Part shown: one piece after another, positions 16,601 through 25,447 of the stretch
Numbering within the stretch: the stretch's first letter is position 1
How the letters are laid out: the number at the start of each line of letters is the position of its first letter
NCBI GenBank assembly: GCA_947258815.1
Contig: CAMYJW010000010.1
Coordinates: 62,001 to 126,000, forward strand
Origin: an uncultured Sphingomonadaceae bacterium
GTDB taxonomy: Bacteria > Pseudomonadota > Alphaproteobacteria > Sphingomonadales > Sphingomonadaceae
Length of the DNA: 64,000 bases
Direction of reading: 5' to 3'
Notes under the pieces: model-generated
What the model saw: the letters and a program-made list of their open reading frames with translations, nothing else
Told to the model about the DNA's origin: nothing
Databases searched by the model: none
Position numbers and translations under genes: made by a program

Positions 16601-17590
16601 ATGATTACCGCCGCCGATATGGACTATCACAAACCCGATCCGGACGCGTTCAACTGGGTTGAAACCAATGCCTTCCAGTTCTGGATTCCTGAAGAGAACA
16701 TCAGTTGCTATACCTATGTGCTCACACGCCCCAATGCCGGCGTCTGCCATTCCTCTGTCTATCTGCACAAAGGGTTTTGCGAAAGCGCGGCAGACGCACT
16801 GTGGGGCGATGCGCGCATGCATTTGCCCTGCCCCGAAACGCTGCTGGACTATGACTTGCCGAACGGGTTGGGCACCACCGTGATCGATGGCCCGAACGAT
16901 TATCACGTGCGCTACAATTCCAATGATGGCGCCTGCAAGTTTGACTTTACGTTCAACGCTCTGGCCGGGCCTTACGATCCGCACGACATAGATCAGAACC
17001 CGCTGCGCAAGCAGGCGCAGGATTCAACCGAGGCAGGCGGCTGGGGCGAGGCATGGTCAAACGGGCATTTCGATATGCTGGGCGCATGCAAAGGCACGCT
17101 GACGTTCGATGGCAAATCCTATGAGATTGATTGCATAGAGGCGATGGATCACAGCTGGGGGCCGCGCCCCGAATGGGAAATGGGCTCGATCAGCTGGGGC
17201 AACATGAGCTTCGGCCCTGATCTGGCGTTTCATGTCTTGTGCCCGATAGAGCTGGACGATGCAGGCAACACCATCCACCAGCCGCTGACTTTTGGCCACA
17301 TGTGCGACAACGGCAAGATCGTCGGGCTGGTTTCGGCGGAATTCAGGACCGAAAAGCGCGGACCGTTCGGCATTCGACAGCACATCACCGTGGTGGATGA
17401 ACTGGGCCGCAGCTGGAGCATGGTGGGCGAGGCAGTGGGCCATGCGCCATGGCACACATCTTACCCCAGCTTCCTGATCTTCTCCTCGCTCTATCGCTGG
17501 ACGATGGGTGATCGGGTTGGCCAGAGCCATGTCATGGAAGTCTATGGAACAGGGACTTTGGGCCGCCGGGCGAGAGCCAAACTGCTTTAG
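16601..17590 (+). CDS. Uncharacterised DUF7064-like protein (AttH/CrtC calycin-type)
   Basis: This protein has 329 aa, no signal peptide and no membrane segment, and many Trp/Tyr/His residues. The most telling motif is AMDHSWGPRPEWEMGSISW (about 181-199), of the DHSWGPR type seen in DUF7064/DUF7065 and reminiscent of the lipocalin-like AttH/CrtC hydratases. Family naming is from memory and tentative. It starts the rightward gene series with the APH-like kinase, small partner, GMC oxidoreductase and TIM-barrel protein, and it is divergent from the TonB receptor. Close DUF7064 relatives frequently accompany APH-like kinases. It may bind or hydrate a hydrophobic intermediate; the function is not established. 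Confidence 0.7.
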   Translation: MITAADMDYHKPDPDAFNWVETNAFQFWIPEENISCYTYVLTRPNAGVCHSSVYLHKGFCESAADALWGDARMHLPCPETLLDYDLPNGLGTTVIDGPNDYHVRYNSNDGACKFDFTFNALAGPYDPHDIDQNPLRKQAQDSTEAGGWGEAWSNGHFDMLGACKGTLTFDGKSYEIDCIEAMDHSWGPRPEWEMGSISWGNMSFGPDLAFHVLCPIELDDAGNTIHQPLTFGHMCDNGKIVGLVSAEFRTEKRGPFGIRQHITVVDELGRSWSMVGEAVGHAPWHTSYPSFLIFSSLYRWTMGDRVGQSHVMEVYGTGTLGRRARAKLL

Positions 17591-17694
17591 GTGACGCAAC
17601 CGCGTCCGAAACCGCATCCGGGTCGGGGCGGTATGATCTATAAAATTGGCACGCATGGCGAACAGACAGGTCAGCGTGGTGGGAGAAACGGCCG

Positions 17695-18867
17695 ATGATA
17701 ATGCCACTGGCACAAAGAGAACTGGCGTCGCTCGATCTGGAACCGCACACAGCGGCAATACTCGAACGCCGCCTCGGGAAACGTTTGCAAGGCCCCTATC
17801 GCCCGCGTTCCGAAGCGGATGTTGCGCCGCGTTTGCAAAAGTTCGTTAATCTGCAGGAAGGGTTTGGCAGCGCCACGGTCAGCAATGTCGCACGGCTTTC
17901 GGGCGGGGCGTCCAAAGAACAGTTCCGCTTTGATGTGGATAACGGCGACGGACAGTCTCGCCGTTTCGTGATCCGCATGGACCCGCTTGAATCGGTGGTC
18001 GAAACCAGCCGTTCACGCGAGTTTGAGGCGATGCGCGCGTTCGAAGGCGTGATCCCTGTGCCCCATGCCCAGTGGCTTGATCCTGATGGCGAGCACATGG
18101 GTGAGCCGGCCATCATCACCACCTTCATCAAGGGCGTCACCAAACCCGCTGGCGCGCCGGATGCGAATGTTTCGGGCCTTGGCACCAATATCGGGCCAGA
18201 CTGGCGACGCGAAATGGGCGATCAGTTCCTGCAGCATCTGGTGGCCATGCATGGCGTGAAATGGGATGCGGATGCGTTTCCATCCTATTCGCTGCCCGAT
18301 GCCGATCCGCTGCAATCGGCCCGGCGCCATCTGGACTGGTGGACGCGTATCTGGCTGGAAGATGCGGTTGATATGCACCCGATGTTCCCGGTGATCGACG
18401 GATGGCTGCGCGATAATATGCCGCCGTGCGATACGTTCGTTTTCTGTCACAACGATTATCGCACCGGCAACTATCTGATCGATGAGGATACGCGGCAGAT
18501 TTCTGCAATACTGGACTGGGAACTTTCGCACTGGGGCGATTTCCATGATGATCTTGCCGGAATCATTCCAAAGGTTCTGGGCCATCTTGATGAAAAGGGC
18601 ACGTTCCTGATTTCCGGCCTGATGCCGCGAGCCGAATTTCTCGATCGCTATTGCGCGATGTCTGGCCGCACGATCAACCCCAAGACGCTGCACTATTATG
18701 AGGTGCTGCAGAACTACAAGAGCCTCACGATTATCCTTGGCTCTGCCTATCGCGTCGCCATCGAACAGAACAATCATCAAAACGTGTTGCAAACCTGGCT
18801 TTGCCCTGCCGGGCACATCTTCATGGCGGAAATCTGCCGCCTTCTGGAAGAAGGACCACAGCAATGA
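17695..18867 (+). CDS. APH-fold phosphotransferase family protein
   Basis: This 390-aa protein has the choline/aminoglycoside kinase fold. The glycine-rich start is SNVARLSGGASKEQFRFDV, the Brenner catalytic loop is FCHNDYRTGNYLI (His-Asn-Asp-Tyr at about 252) and the metal-binding motif is ILDWELSHWGD. These kinase-like proteins often sit beside acyl-CoA dehydrogenase and lipid catabolism genes and are not antibiotic-resistance enzymes. The ATG 17695 follows GGGAGA at eight bases. Its stop overlaps the start of the next gene (ATGA). The phosphorylated substrate may be a small alcohol or carboxylate and is unknown. Confidence 0.88.
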   Translation: MIMPLAQRELASLDLEPHTAAILERRLGKRLQGPYRPRSEADVAPRLQKFVNLQEGFGSATVSNVARLSGGASKEQFRFDVDNGDGQSRRFVIRMDPLESVVETSRSREFEAMRAFEGVIPVPHAQWLDPDGEHMGEPAIITTFIKGVTKPAGAPDANVSGLGTNIGPDWRREMGDQFLQHLVAMHGVKWDADAFPSYSLPDADPLQSARRHLDWWTRIWLEDAVDMHPMFPVIDGWLRDNMPPCDTFVFCHNDYRTGNYLIDEDTRQISAILDWELSHWGDFHDDLAGIIPKVLGHLDEKGTFLISGLMPRAEFLDRYCAMSGRTINPKTLHYYEVLQNYKSLTIILGSAYRVAIEQNNHQNVLQTWLCPAGHIFMAEICRLLEEGPQQ

Positions 18868-19388
18868 CGCCCTCCATTCCCGACCGTTTTGACAGCATGG
18901 TGCAAACGCTTGCCGATATCGTGATCCCTGCGATCGATGCCGACAACGACCTTGCGCGTGAACAGGCGCAGCTGGTTATCGCGCATCTTACGATGATCAA
19001 AAGCCAGCTGCCTTACGCGGATCGCTTCGATCGCGAGGAACTGGAAGACGCGATCACGCTGGCAGAAAAGATGCTGCAACTGGCCAAGGGCGGCGATGTA
19101 ACGCGCGCTGCAGCAGATGCGCTCGGGCAGGCGGTGAAAGCGGCAAACCCGCTCGATCCGATCACGCGCTGCGAAGCCAACCGCGCGGTCAACGCGGCAT
19201 CGGAAGACCTTGTGCGCGCCGTGCGGATTGATGGCGCAGGCGATGCGGCCAGCCGGATCGCGCAAATCGTGATCGAAGATGCAAATCGCAAAGTCATGCG
19301 TGATCGCATCTGGTTCCAGGACAGTGGTTTTGATGCCGAACGCGCAAGCCTTCCGGGGCTTGGTTCGCTGTTCAGCGAGAATGGCTGA
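18864..19388 (+). CDS. Small helical protein coupled to the APH-like kinase (DUF6285-like?)
   Basis: This 174-aa protein is predicted to be mostly helical, with no signal or membrane segment. Its ATG overlaps the kinase stop (ATGA), which fixes the start. The segment DNDLAREQAQLVIAHLTMIK resembles the small DUF6285-type partners found next to APH-like kinases; this is a weak recollection. The tight coupling suggests a subunit or regulator of the kinase. Function unknown. Confidence 0.65.
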   Translation: MTPSIPDRFDSMVQTLADIVIPAIDADNDLAREQAQLVIAHLTMIKSQLPYADRFDREELEDAITLAEKMLQLAKGGDVTRAAADALGQAVKAANPLDPITRCEANRAVNAASEDLVRAVRIDGAGDAASRIAQIVIEDANRKVMRDRIWFQDSGFDAERASLPGLGSLFSENG

Positions 19389-19436
19389 GATGTCTTCCGC
19401 TTCATCTGACGGACGGCAGGAACATAACAAAGGCGA

Positions 19437-21056
19437 ATGAACGCGATGCAGAACGAAACGCAGGAGTTTGACTATATCGTCGTCGGCGGTGGCTCCGGCG
19501 GAGCGGCAGTTGCGGCGCGGTTGAGCGAGAACCCGGCCATTTCGGTTCTGCTGCTTGAAGCCGGGCCGGAAAAAGGCAACCGGTGGATGAAAATGCCCAT
19601 CGGGTTTCCCAAGGTTCTGGCTGATCCCAAGTTCATGTGGCACCTTGAAAGCGAGCCGCAGGCAGCGTTGAACGGGCGCAGGATACCGGCAATGCGCGGC
19701 AAGGTGCTCGGCGGTTCCAGCGCGGTTAATGGCCTGATCTATGCGCGCGGCACACCATCGGACTATGCGATCTGGCGGCAGATGGGCGGCGAGGGCTGGG
19801 CGTTTGACGATGTGCTGCCCTTTTTCCGCAAGGCCGAAAAACAGCAACGCGGTGCTGACGAGTTTCACGGTGTCGACGGCGGGCTGGGCGTTGAAGATGT
19901 GCGCTGGGAAAACCCGCTTACCGATACGTTCCTTAACGCTGCCGAGGCTGCCGGCATTCCGCGCACGCCTGATTTTTGCGCGCGCGACATCGTTGGCTGC
20001 GGCTACTATCAGTTGACGACATGGAACGGCCAGCGGTGCTCATCCGCGGATGCCTATCTCACGCCCGCAAGCGGCAGGCGTAATCTTGAAATTCGGGCAG
20101 ACGCGCACGTCAGCCGCATCATTTTAGACGGGCGCGAAGCCACCGGCGTTGCCTACACGCGCGGCGGCGAGGCGCGGCAGGTTTCAGCCCGGCGCGAGAT
20201 TATTCTGGCGGCAGGCTCTTTCGCGACGCCCCAATTGTTGCAGCTTTCAGGGATCGGGCCCGCAAACCTTCTGCCCGGCGTGGGCGTTCGCGTGGTGCAC
20301 GATCTGCCCGGCGTGGGCGAAAACCTTATGGACCACATTCTTGCGCGGCGCGCCTTCACAACCACCAGCCGCCATACCTTCAACGCAATGATGGCAGGTG
20401 TGTTTTCACAAGGGCTGGCTGGTCTGCGCTATATGCTTGCGCGCAGCGGTCCGCTGGCTGTCGGCGCGGCGATGGCGGGGGGCTATGCGAAGACCGAAGA
20501 GGGCATGGAAGATCCCGATATTCAGTTCTTCTACATGCCGTTCGATCCGGGCGACGGTTCGGGCGTTCTGCCGCCGCAATCCGGGTTTATGATGGCGTGC
20601 TATCAAAATCGCCCTGAAAGCCGGGGGACGGTCAGGATCACGTCACCCGATCCCGCCGCGCCGCCGCTGATAGATCCCAATTATCTGTCTGCCGAAAAGG
20701 ACATGCAGACCCTCATCGCAGGGCTTCGCGTGACGGGCCGCATTGCCGAGGCCGCGCCTTTGCGCGATGTTGGCGCGCAGCAATTCGATCCGCCGCCCGG
20801 AGATGAGAGCGACGAGGCGCTGACCGCTTATATTCGCGCAACGGCGGACACCGGCTATCACCCTGTTGGTTCATGCCGGATGGGCGGGGCGGACGATGCG
20901 ATGGCCGTGGTCGATCCGCAGCTGCGCGTGCGCGGGATCGATCGCCTGCGCATTGCCGATGGCTCGGTGATCCCCTCGATGGTTTCGGGAAACACCAACG
21001 CGGCCTGCATCATGATCGGCGAAAAGTGCGCAGACCTGATCGCGAACGAGGCATGA
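19437..21056 (+). CDS. GMC-family FAD oxidoreductase
   Basis: This 539-aa enzyme is of the glucose-methanol-choline type. The FAD-binding DYIVVGGGSGGAAVAARLSE lies at about 12-31, GMC signature 1 is in MRGKVLGGSSAVNGLIYARG, signature 2 is GSFATPQLLQLSGIGP, and the catalytic histidine lies in TGYHPVGSCRMG with NTNAACIMIGEK near the end. Members oxidise primary alcohols or secondary ring alcohols. The ATG 19437 follows AAAGGCG. It overlaps the next gene by ATGA, so it and the isomerase-like protein form a pair. The substrate is not readable; a hydroxylated intermediate of the island is likely. Confidence 0.9.
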   Translation: MNAMQNETQEFDYIVVGGGSGGAAVAARLSENPAISVLLLEAGPEKGNRWMKMPIGFPKVLADPKFMWHLESEPQAALNGRRIPAMRGKVLGGSSAVNGLIYARGTPSDYAIWRQMGGEGWAFDDVLPFFRKAEKQQRGADEFHGVDGGLGVEDVRWENPLTDTFLNAAEAAGIPRTPDFCARDIVGCGYYQLTTWNGQRCSSADAYLTPASGRRNLEIRADAHVSRIILDGREATGVAYTRGGEARQVSARREIILAAGSFATPQLLQLSGIGPANLLPGVGVRVVHDLPGVGENLMDHILARRAFTTTSRHTFNAMMAGVFSQGLAGLRYMLARSGPLAVGAAMAGGYAKTEEGMEDPDIQFFYMPFDPGDGSGVLPPQSGFMMACYQNRPESRGTVRITSPDPAAPPLIDPNYLSAEKDMQTLIAGLRVTGRIAEAAPLRDVGAQQFDPPPGDESDEALTAYIRATADTGYHPVGSCRMGGADDAMAVVDPQLRVRGIDRLRIADGSVIPSMVSGNTNAACIMIGEKCADLIANEA

Positions 21057-21880
21057 CACTGGCTGGATCGCGCGATGCCTTTGGCATCAACACCTATTCC
21101 TATACGCTGACCCATTCGGCGCGCGATTGCGTGACCCATCTGGCCGCGCAGGGGCTGCGCTCATTCGAACTGATGGCCGCGCCCGGCCACCTGTGGCCCG
21201 CGCAAATGGATGCATCGCACCGGCGCGAACTCAAAGCGGTTTTCGATGATAACGGGCTTGGACTCGTTTCGCTCAACATGCCCAGCATGGACATCAATTT
21301 TGCCGCTGCTGCGCCGGAAATGCAGGCCTACACTCTCGATCTGATGCGCGCGCTGGTGATCCTTGCCGGCGATCTGGGCGCCAGACAGGTTCTGATCGCG
21401 CCGGGCAAGGCCAATCCGCTATATTCCCCGCCGCGCGCGCAACTGGTCGACCGGTTCTATGCGGCGTTGGATACATTGCACCCGCTCGCGCGCGACAATG
21501 GCACCGCGCTTGTGGTTGAGAACATTCCGATCTGCTTCGTGCCCGATGCCAAAGGCCTGATGACCCTGATCGATGAGTATGGGCAGGATGATATCGGCAT
21601 CGTTTACGATGTGGCGAACGCGCATTTTATCGGGGAAGACATCGGCGAGGGTTTGATGGACGTGAAACGGCGGCTGGCGCTGGTCCACCTCTCCGATACC
21701 GGGCGCGATGTTTGGAAACACGATCCGGTCGGACAAGGGACCATTGCGTTTGACACGATGCCGGACCTGCTGCGCGAAGCAGGTTACGATCAAAAGCCTG
21801 TGCTGGAGATTATTTCGACCAAGGCGGATGAAGATGTGATCGGCAGTGTCGATAGTTTGCGGGCGATGGGCTGGCACTGA
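21053..21880 (+). CDS. Sugar phosphate isomerase/epimerase-like TIM-barrel protein
   Basis: This protein of 275 aa belongs to the xylose-isomerase-like/AP endonuclease 2 TIM barrel. Visible landmarks are FGINTYSYT at the start, LGARQVLIAPG, LVVENIP with a metal-ligand Glu, IGIVYDVANAHFIGED with Asp and His, LVHLSDTGRD and VLEIIS with a terminal Glu. The start ATG overlaps the GMC stop. Enzymes of this fold epimerise or isomerise sugars, inositols or hydroxy-keto acids, and some are dehydratases. Coupling to the GMC oxidoreductase suggests they act in sequence on a polyhydroxylated or keto compound. Confidence 0.85.
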   Translation: MTLAGSRDAFGINTYSYTLTHSARDCVTHLAAQGLRSFELMAAPGHLWPAQMDASHRRELKAVFDDNGLGLVSLNMPSMDINFAAAAPEMQAYTLDLMRALVILAGDLGARQVLIAPGKANPLYSPPRAQLVDRFYAALDTLHPLARDNGTALVVENIPICFVPDAKGLMTLIDEYGQDDIGIVYDVANAHFIGEDIGEGLMDVKRRLALVHLSDTGRDVWKHDPVGQGTIAFDTMPDLLREAGYDQKPVLEIISTKADEDVIGSVDSLRAMGWH

Positions 21881-22065
21881 AGCATAAGCCCTATCGGTTG
21901 CTTCGCGCCTGTCTGTCACATCGGCCTGAACGCGCGATACACCGCAAGAAATATCAATTATGCATATGGGATATACCTTTTCTGAACATTCGCGCTTGTG
22001 AAATCCGGCATCATGCGGGATATTCAGCGCATTGAACCGACTAATCCGGTCGCTGGGAGCAGACG

Positions 22066-22680
22066 ATGAAACAGGCAATCAAAGACGTTACCGCGTGGAT
22101 GGAATGCATCAAGAAAGCGGGAGACGATGAGCAAAACCCGCACCGCAAGAAGATCCTGCGCAATTTCCTGCAGCATGTCGCGCTGGAATATAACGGCCGG
22201 TGGCCCGAATTTCTCGGCCCGGACATGACGGTCGATAAGCCGCTCTACAAGGTTAACATGGGGCTGACGCCTGAAACCGATCAGGTCGTTGTCTGCGATG
22301 GCTATAACTCGGTTCTAGATTTCTACATGGCGCTGAACGAGGAAACCGTGCTGACCAATCAGGACGATCAGATCGCCGTCGCCGACTGGGGTTTTTCATC
22401 CTACAATACGCAGAACATGTGGACACAAGGACGCCACCTTGCGTCAATCGGCGTTGAGCTGGAAGACAGCGAGCCCGAAGCCTATTACCGCGTCAGCATG
22501 CGCATCGCGATGTTCTGGAATTACACCGAGGATGCCAAGCTGATCGGCGAGGAAGTGTTTCGCGTCGGCCCAGTCAATATCGAGAAGATCGATGCGTCTG
22601 AATCGCCAACATGGGAAGAAGTGCGCGACGCGGTGGCGCCATACCTGCCACCCGCCCCCTTACAGACCAAGGCCGCTTAA
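22066..22680 (+). CDS. Uncharacterised protein, possible NTF2/SnoaL-like fold
   Basis: This 204-aa cytoplasmic protein has GGGAG six bases before the ATG. An N-terminal helix pair (KDVTAWMECIKKAG, KKILRNFLQHVALEY) is followed by mostly beta sequence with many aromatics (EFLGPDMTV, VVVCDGYNSVLDFYMAL, VADWGFSS). This gives an overall look of an NTF2/SnoaL-like small-molecule-binding domain, but no catalytic motif is certain. It follows the TIM-barrel gene after a 185-bp AT-richer gap, so it probably has its own promoter. Function unknown. Confidence 0.6.
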   Translation: MKQAIKDVTAWMECIKKAGDDEQNPHRKKILRNFLQHVALEYNGRWPEFLGPDMTVDKPLYKVNMGLTPETDQVVVCDGYNSVLDFYMALNEETVLTNQDDQIAVADWGFSSYNTQNMWTQGRHLASIGVELEDSEPEAYYRVSMRIAMFWNYTEDAKLIGEEVFRVGPVNIEKIDASESPTWEEVRDAVAPYLPPAPLQTKAA

Positions 22681-22797
22681 CCCTCGCGAACCGACGAATC
22701 CCGATCAACCCCGGATCAGATTCGATTGATCGCAACCCGAACATCCCGAATGGCGGAGCGCGCCGTTCGGGATAGTCCGATGGCAGGGAAACCGGGT

Positions 22798-24570
22798 TCA
22801 GATCAGGCCGCGCGCCATCCACACGTCATTGGCGGGTGGCAAGCTGTTTTCCTCTTCGCTGGCGATCAGCAGCGTAGAGAACGCCGCATTCTGGGAGAGG
22901 AAAACGTCTCCTGTCAGATCCTCCAGCAGGGCAGACCGCTCCAGCGCGTCCATCACCGGCCCTTTCACTTCGGATAAATGCAGCCTGATCCCGCCGTCGC
23001 TCAGCCGGTGATTGATCGCTTCCAGACTTTCCACGGCGGACGCATCGATTGCATTGACCGCAGAGCACATCAGCACAAGATGTTTGACCTGCGGTTTTTC
23101 GGCCACGGCTTCGAGAACAAACTCCTCCAGCCAGCGGGCGTTGAGATACGTCAGCGCTTCATCAATGCGGATGGTGACGATGCGCGGATCGGTGATAACC
23201 TTGTGGCGCTTTACGTTGCGGAAATGCTCCGTCTCCGGCACGCGACCCACAATCGCGGCATGCGGGCGCGATGAGCGCCACAAGAACAGCCCGAGATTAA
23301 GCAGAACGCCCGCGATCACGCCCGGCTCCACGCCGAACACCAGCGTCACCGCAATGGTTGTCGCCATCGCCGCGAAATCGGCTTTTGAATAGCGCCAGAT
23401 CAGCAGCGGCGTGCGCAGATCGACAAGATTGAGCACCGCGACAATGATCGTCGCGGCCAGGGTCGCAATCGGCAATGAGGATAAAAGCGGCGTGAGGAAC
23501 AGCGCGGCAATGGCGATGCCGATAGCGGTGTAAGCCCCGGCGGCGGGGGTTCTTGCCCCGGCATCGAAATTGACGACAGAACGCGCGAACCCGCCCGTCA
23601 CCGGATAGCCGCCCGAAAACGACGCGGCGATATTGGCCGCGCCAAGGCCGATCAGCTCCTGATCCGGGTCGATACGCTGGCGCTTCTTGGCGGCCAGCGT
23701 TTGCGCGACGGACACCGATTCCACAAAGCCGATGACCGAAAGCAGGATCGCCGGGATCGCAAGCTGGCGCCACAATGCCGGATCGAACAGCGGCGTGGTG
23801 AACGGCGGCAGGCTTTGCGGAATCTGGCCGACGACTTTCACGCCCTTCGCTTCAAGATCGAACGCAACCACCGCAAGGATCGAAACGATCACCGCCGCGA
23901 TCGGGCCGGTCCGCGCGGTAAGATCCGCGGTGCGTTCGGGCAGCCCGAACCGCATGAGAAGCGGTTTCAGTCCCTTTCGCACCCACGCCAGAAACGCGAT
24001 CGACGCGACGCCAATAACCAGCGTCGGCAGATTGGTGGAGCCAAGGTTTTCAAACAGCGAGATCAGCAGTTCGGGCATCGCCGCGCCGCTGGCCTTGATG
24101 CCTAGGATAGATTTGAGCTGGCTGGTCGCGATAATCAGGCCCGAAGCGGTGATGAAGCCCGAAACCACCGGATGCGATAACAGGTTGGCCAGCAAACCCA
24201 GCTTCAGAATGCCAAGCGCCAGCAGGATAACGCCGGACAGAAACGCAAGAACCAGGGCCGCCGCAATAAATTCCGCGCTGCCGGGCGGGGCGACGGCGCT
24301 GGCCGCTGTCAGCGTCATCAGCGAAAGCACCGCAACCGGGCCGACCGCAAGCGTCCGGCTGGTTCCCAGCAACGCATAAGCCATGATCGGAAAGATCGAG
24401 GCATAGAGGCCAACTTCGGGCGGCAACCCGGCCAGCATCGCATAAGCAAGGCTTTGCGGGATCAGCATGATGGTGACGACGATTGCCGCCACCATGTCGC
24501 TGGTCAGCGCTTCCCTGCCATAGCCCTTTCCCCAATCGAGGATCGGCAAATAGCGAGCCAGCCGGTTCAT
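22798..24570 (-). CDS. SulP-family anion permease with STAS domain
   Basis: This is an inner-membrane transporter of 590 aa. The SulP signature region MLIPQSLAYAMLAGLPPEVGLYAS (about 37-60) and about 11 hydrophobic helices run to about residue 420. A cytoplasmic STAS domain (about 445-560) follows with LMCSAVNAIDASAVESLE, the conserved loop near the phosphorylatable serine. SulP proteins carry sulfate, bicarbonate or other anions. It begins four bases into the end of the upstream region: its ATG is 10 bp past the second YeeE/YedE stop, so it is the last gene of the persulfide operon, and sulfate or sulfite transport is the likely role. Confidence 0.93.
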   Translation of the reverse strand: MNRLARYLPILDWGKGYGREALTSDMVAAIVVTIMLIPQSLAYAMLAGLPPEVGLYASIFPIMAYALLGTSRTLAVGPVAVLSLMTLTAASAVAPPGSAEFIAAALVLAFLSGVILLALGILKLGLLANLLSHPVVSGFITASGLIIATSQLKSILGIKASGAAMPELLISLFENLGSTNLPTLVIGVASIAFLAWVRKGLKPLLMRFGLPERTADLTARTGPIAAVIVSILAVVAFDLEAKGVKVVGQIPQSLPPFTTPLFDPALWRQLAIPAILLSVIGFVESVSVAQTLAAKKRQRIDPDQELIGLGAANIAASFSGGYPVTGGFARSVVNFDAGARTPAAGAYTAIGIAIAALFLTPLLSSLPIATLAATIIVAVLNLVDLRTPLLIWRYSKADFAAMATTIAVTLVFGVEPGVIAGVLLNLGLFLWRSSRPHAAIVGRVPETEHFRNVKRHKVITDPRIVTIRIDEALTYLNARWLEEFVLEAVAEKPQVKHLVLMCSAVNAIDASAVESLEAINHRLSDGGIRLHLSEVKGPVMDALERSALLEDLTGDVFLSQNAAFSTLLIASEEENSLPPANDVWMARGLI

Positions 24571-24580
24571 CGTGCCGCCT

Positions 24581-25006
24581 TTAACTGCGCGAGGGCATCA
24601 TGCGGTGCAGCAGCATTCCCGCCAGCATCGCGGCGGTGAAGCCCGCGGCGCTGGCCGGCGCAAGCACCAGCGAGGCAACCGCAGGCCCCGGACACAACCC
24701 GGCAACACCCCAGCCGATCCCGAACAGGATCGCGCCGATAATCAGCGGGCGATCGAAGTCCGTCCGGTCCGGCAGCGAGAAAGCCTCCCCAAACACCGGG
24801 CCGATCATCGACAGGCGAATGCGCCAGGCAACCGCCATCACCAGCACCGCCCCGCCCATGACGAAGGCCAGCGTCGGATCCCAGTTTCCGAAGATATCCA
24901 GAAACCCGCGCACGCGTTCCGGATCGGTCATTCCCGAAACCGTCAGCCCCGCGCCAAACAACAGGCCGGAGGCCAGCGGCGGAAGCACATTCCTTGCAAA
25001 AGACAT
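24581..25006 (-). CDS. YeeE/YedE (DUF6691) half-transporter, second subunit
   Basis: This 141-aa membrane protein has four hydrophobic segments. The segments LLFGAGLTVSGMTDPERV and FGIGWGVAGLCPGPAVA with a conserved cysteine are typical of the PmpB-type partner of YeeE/YedE sulfur importers. It follows the first half-gene by 3 bp. Together they should form a channel moving thiosulfate or other reduced sulfur, as inferred from the operon with the persulfide dioxygenase-like gene. Confidence 0.87.
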   Translation of the reverse strand: MSFARNVLPPLASGLLFGAGLTVSGMTDPERVRGFLDIFGNWDPTLAFVMGGAVLVMAVAWRIRLSMIGPVFGEAFSLPDRTDFDRPLIIGAILFGIGWGVAGLCPGPAVASLVLAPASAAGFTAAMLAGMLLHRMMPSRS

Positions 25007-25009
25007 CGC

Positions 25010-25447
25010 TCAGCCTCCAACTTTTGAAAGAACGAACACGGTGACAACGCCCGATGCAATGAACGTCAGCGTCGCCACGATCGAACGCTGCGAAAGACGG
25101 CTGATGCCGCAAACGCCATGGCCGCTGGTGCAGCCGCTGCCCATCCGCGTGCCGAACCCGACGAACAGCCCCGCGATAATCAGCGCCGGCCAGCCGACAA
25201 AGTTGGCCGGTTGCCAGTCGGTCGTGTTGGCGATGATCAGTGCGCCCAGTGGCAAGCCGATCAGAAAGCTCCACGCGCTTGACATCGACATGCTGCCGCC
25301 ACCGATCCCGGTGCCGCGTGCAAGAATGCCCGAAACCCCGGCAATGCGCCCTGCCCCCAGCAGCATCAGCGCCGCCGCCAGGCCGATGAGCACGCCGCCG
25401 ATCAGCCCCTGGAGCGGCGCGGCGTCTGGAAATGCGGCCAGCATCAT
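25010..25447 (-). CDS. YeeE/YedE half-transporter, first subunit
   Basis: This 145-aa membrane protein has four hydrophobic segments and the hallmark MGSGCTSGHGVCGISRLSQ (about 104-122), with the two cysteines thought to handle sulfur atoms in YeeE. It corresponds to the PmpA-type half. Its start overlaps the stop of the MBL dioxygenase-like gene (ATGA-type), showing translational coupling. Confidence 0.9.
   Translation of the reverse strand: MMLAAFPDAAPLQGLIGGVLIGLAAALMLLGAGRIAGVSGILARGTGIGGGSMSMSSAWSFLIGLPLGALIIANTTDWQPANFVGWPALIIAGLFVGFGTRMGSGCTSGHGVCGISRLSQRSIVATLTFIASGVVTVFVLSKVGG

Noticed and set aside
24567..25274. A 235-codon minus-strand frame across the YeeE/YedE genes
   Set aside because: It lies in another frame of two well-formed transporter halves and has an arginine-rich shadow composition.
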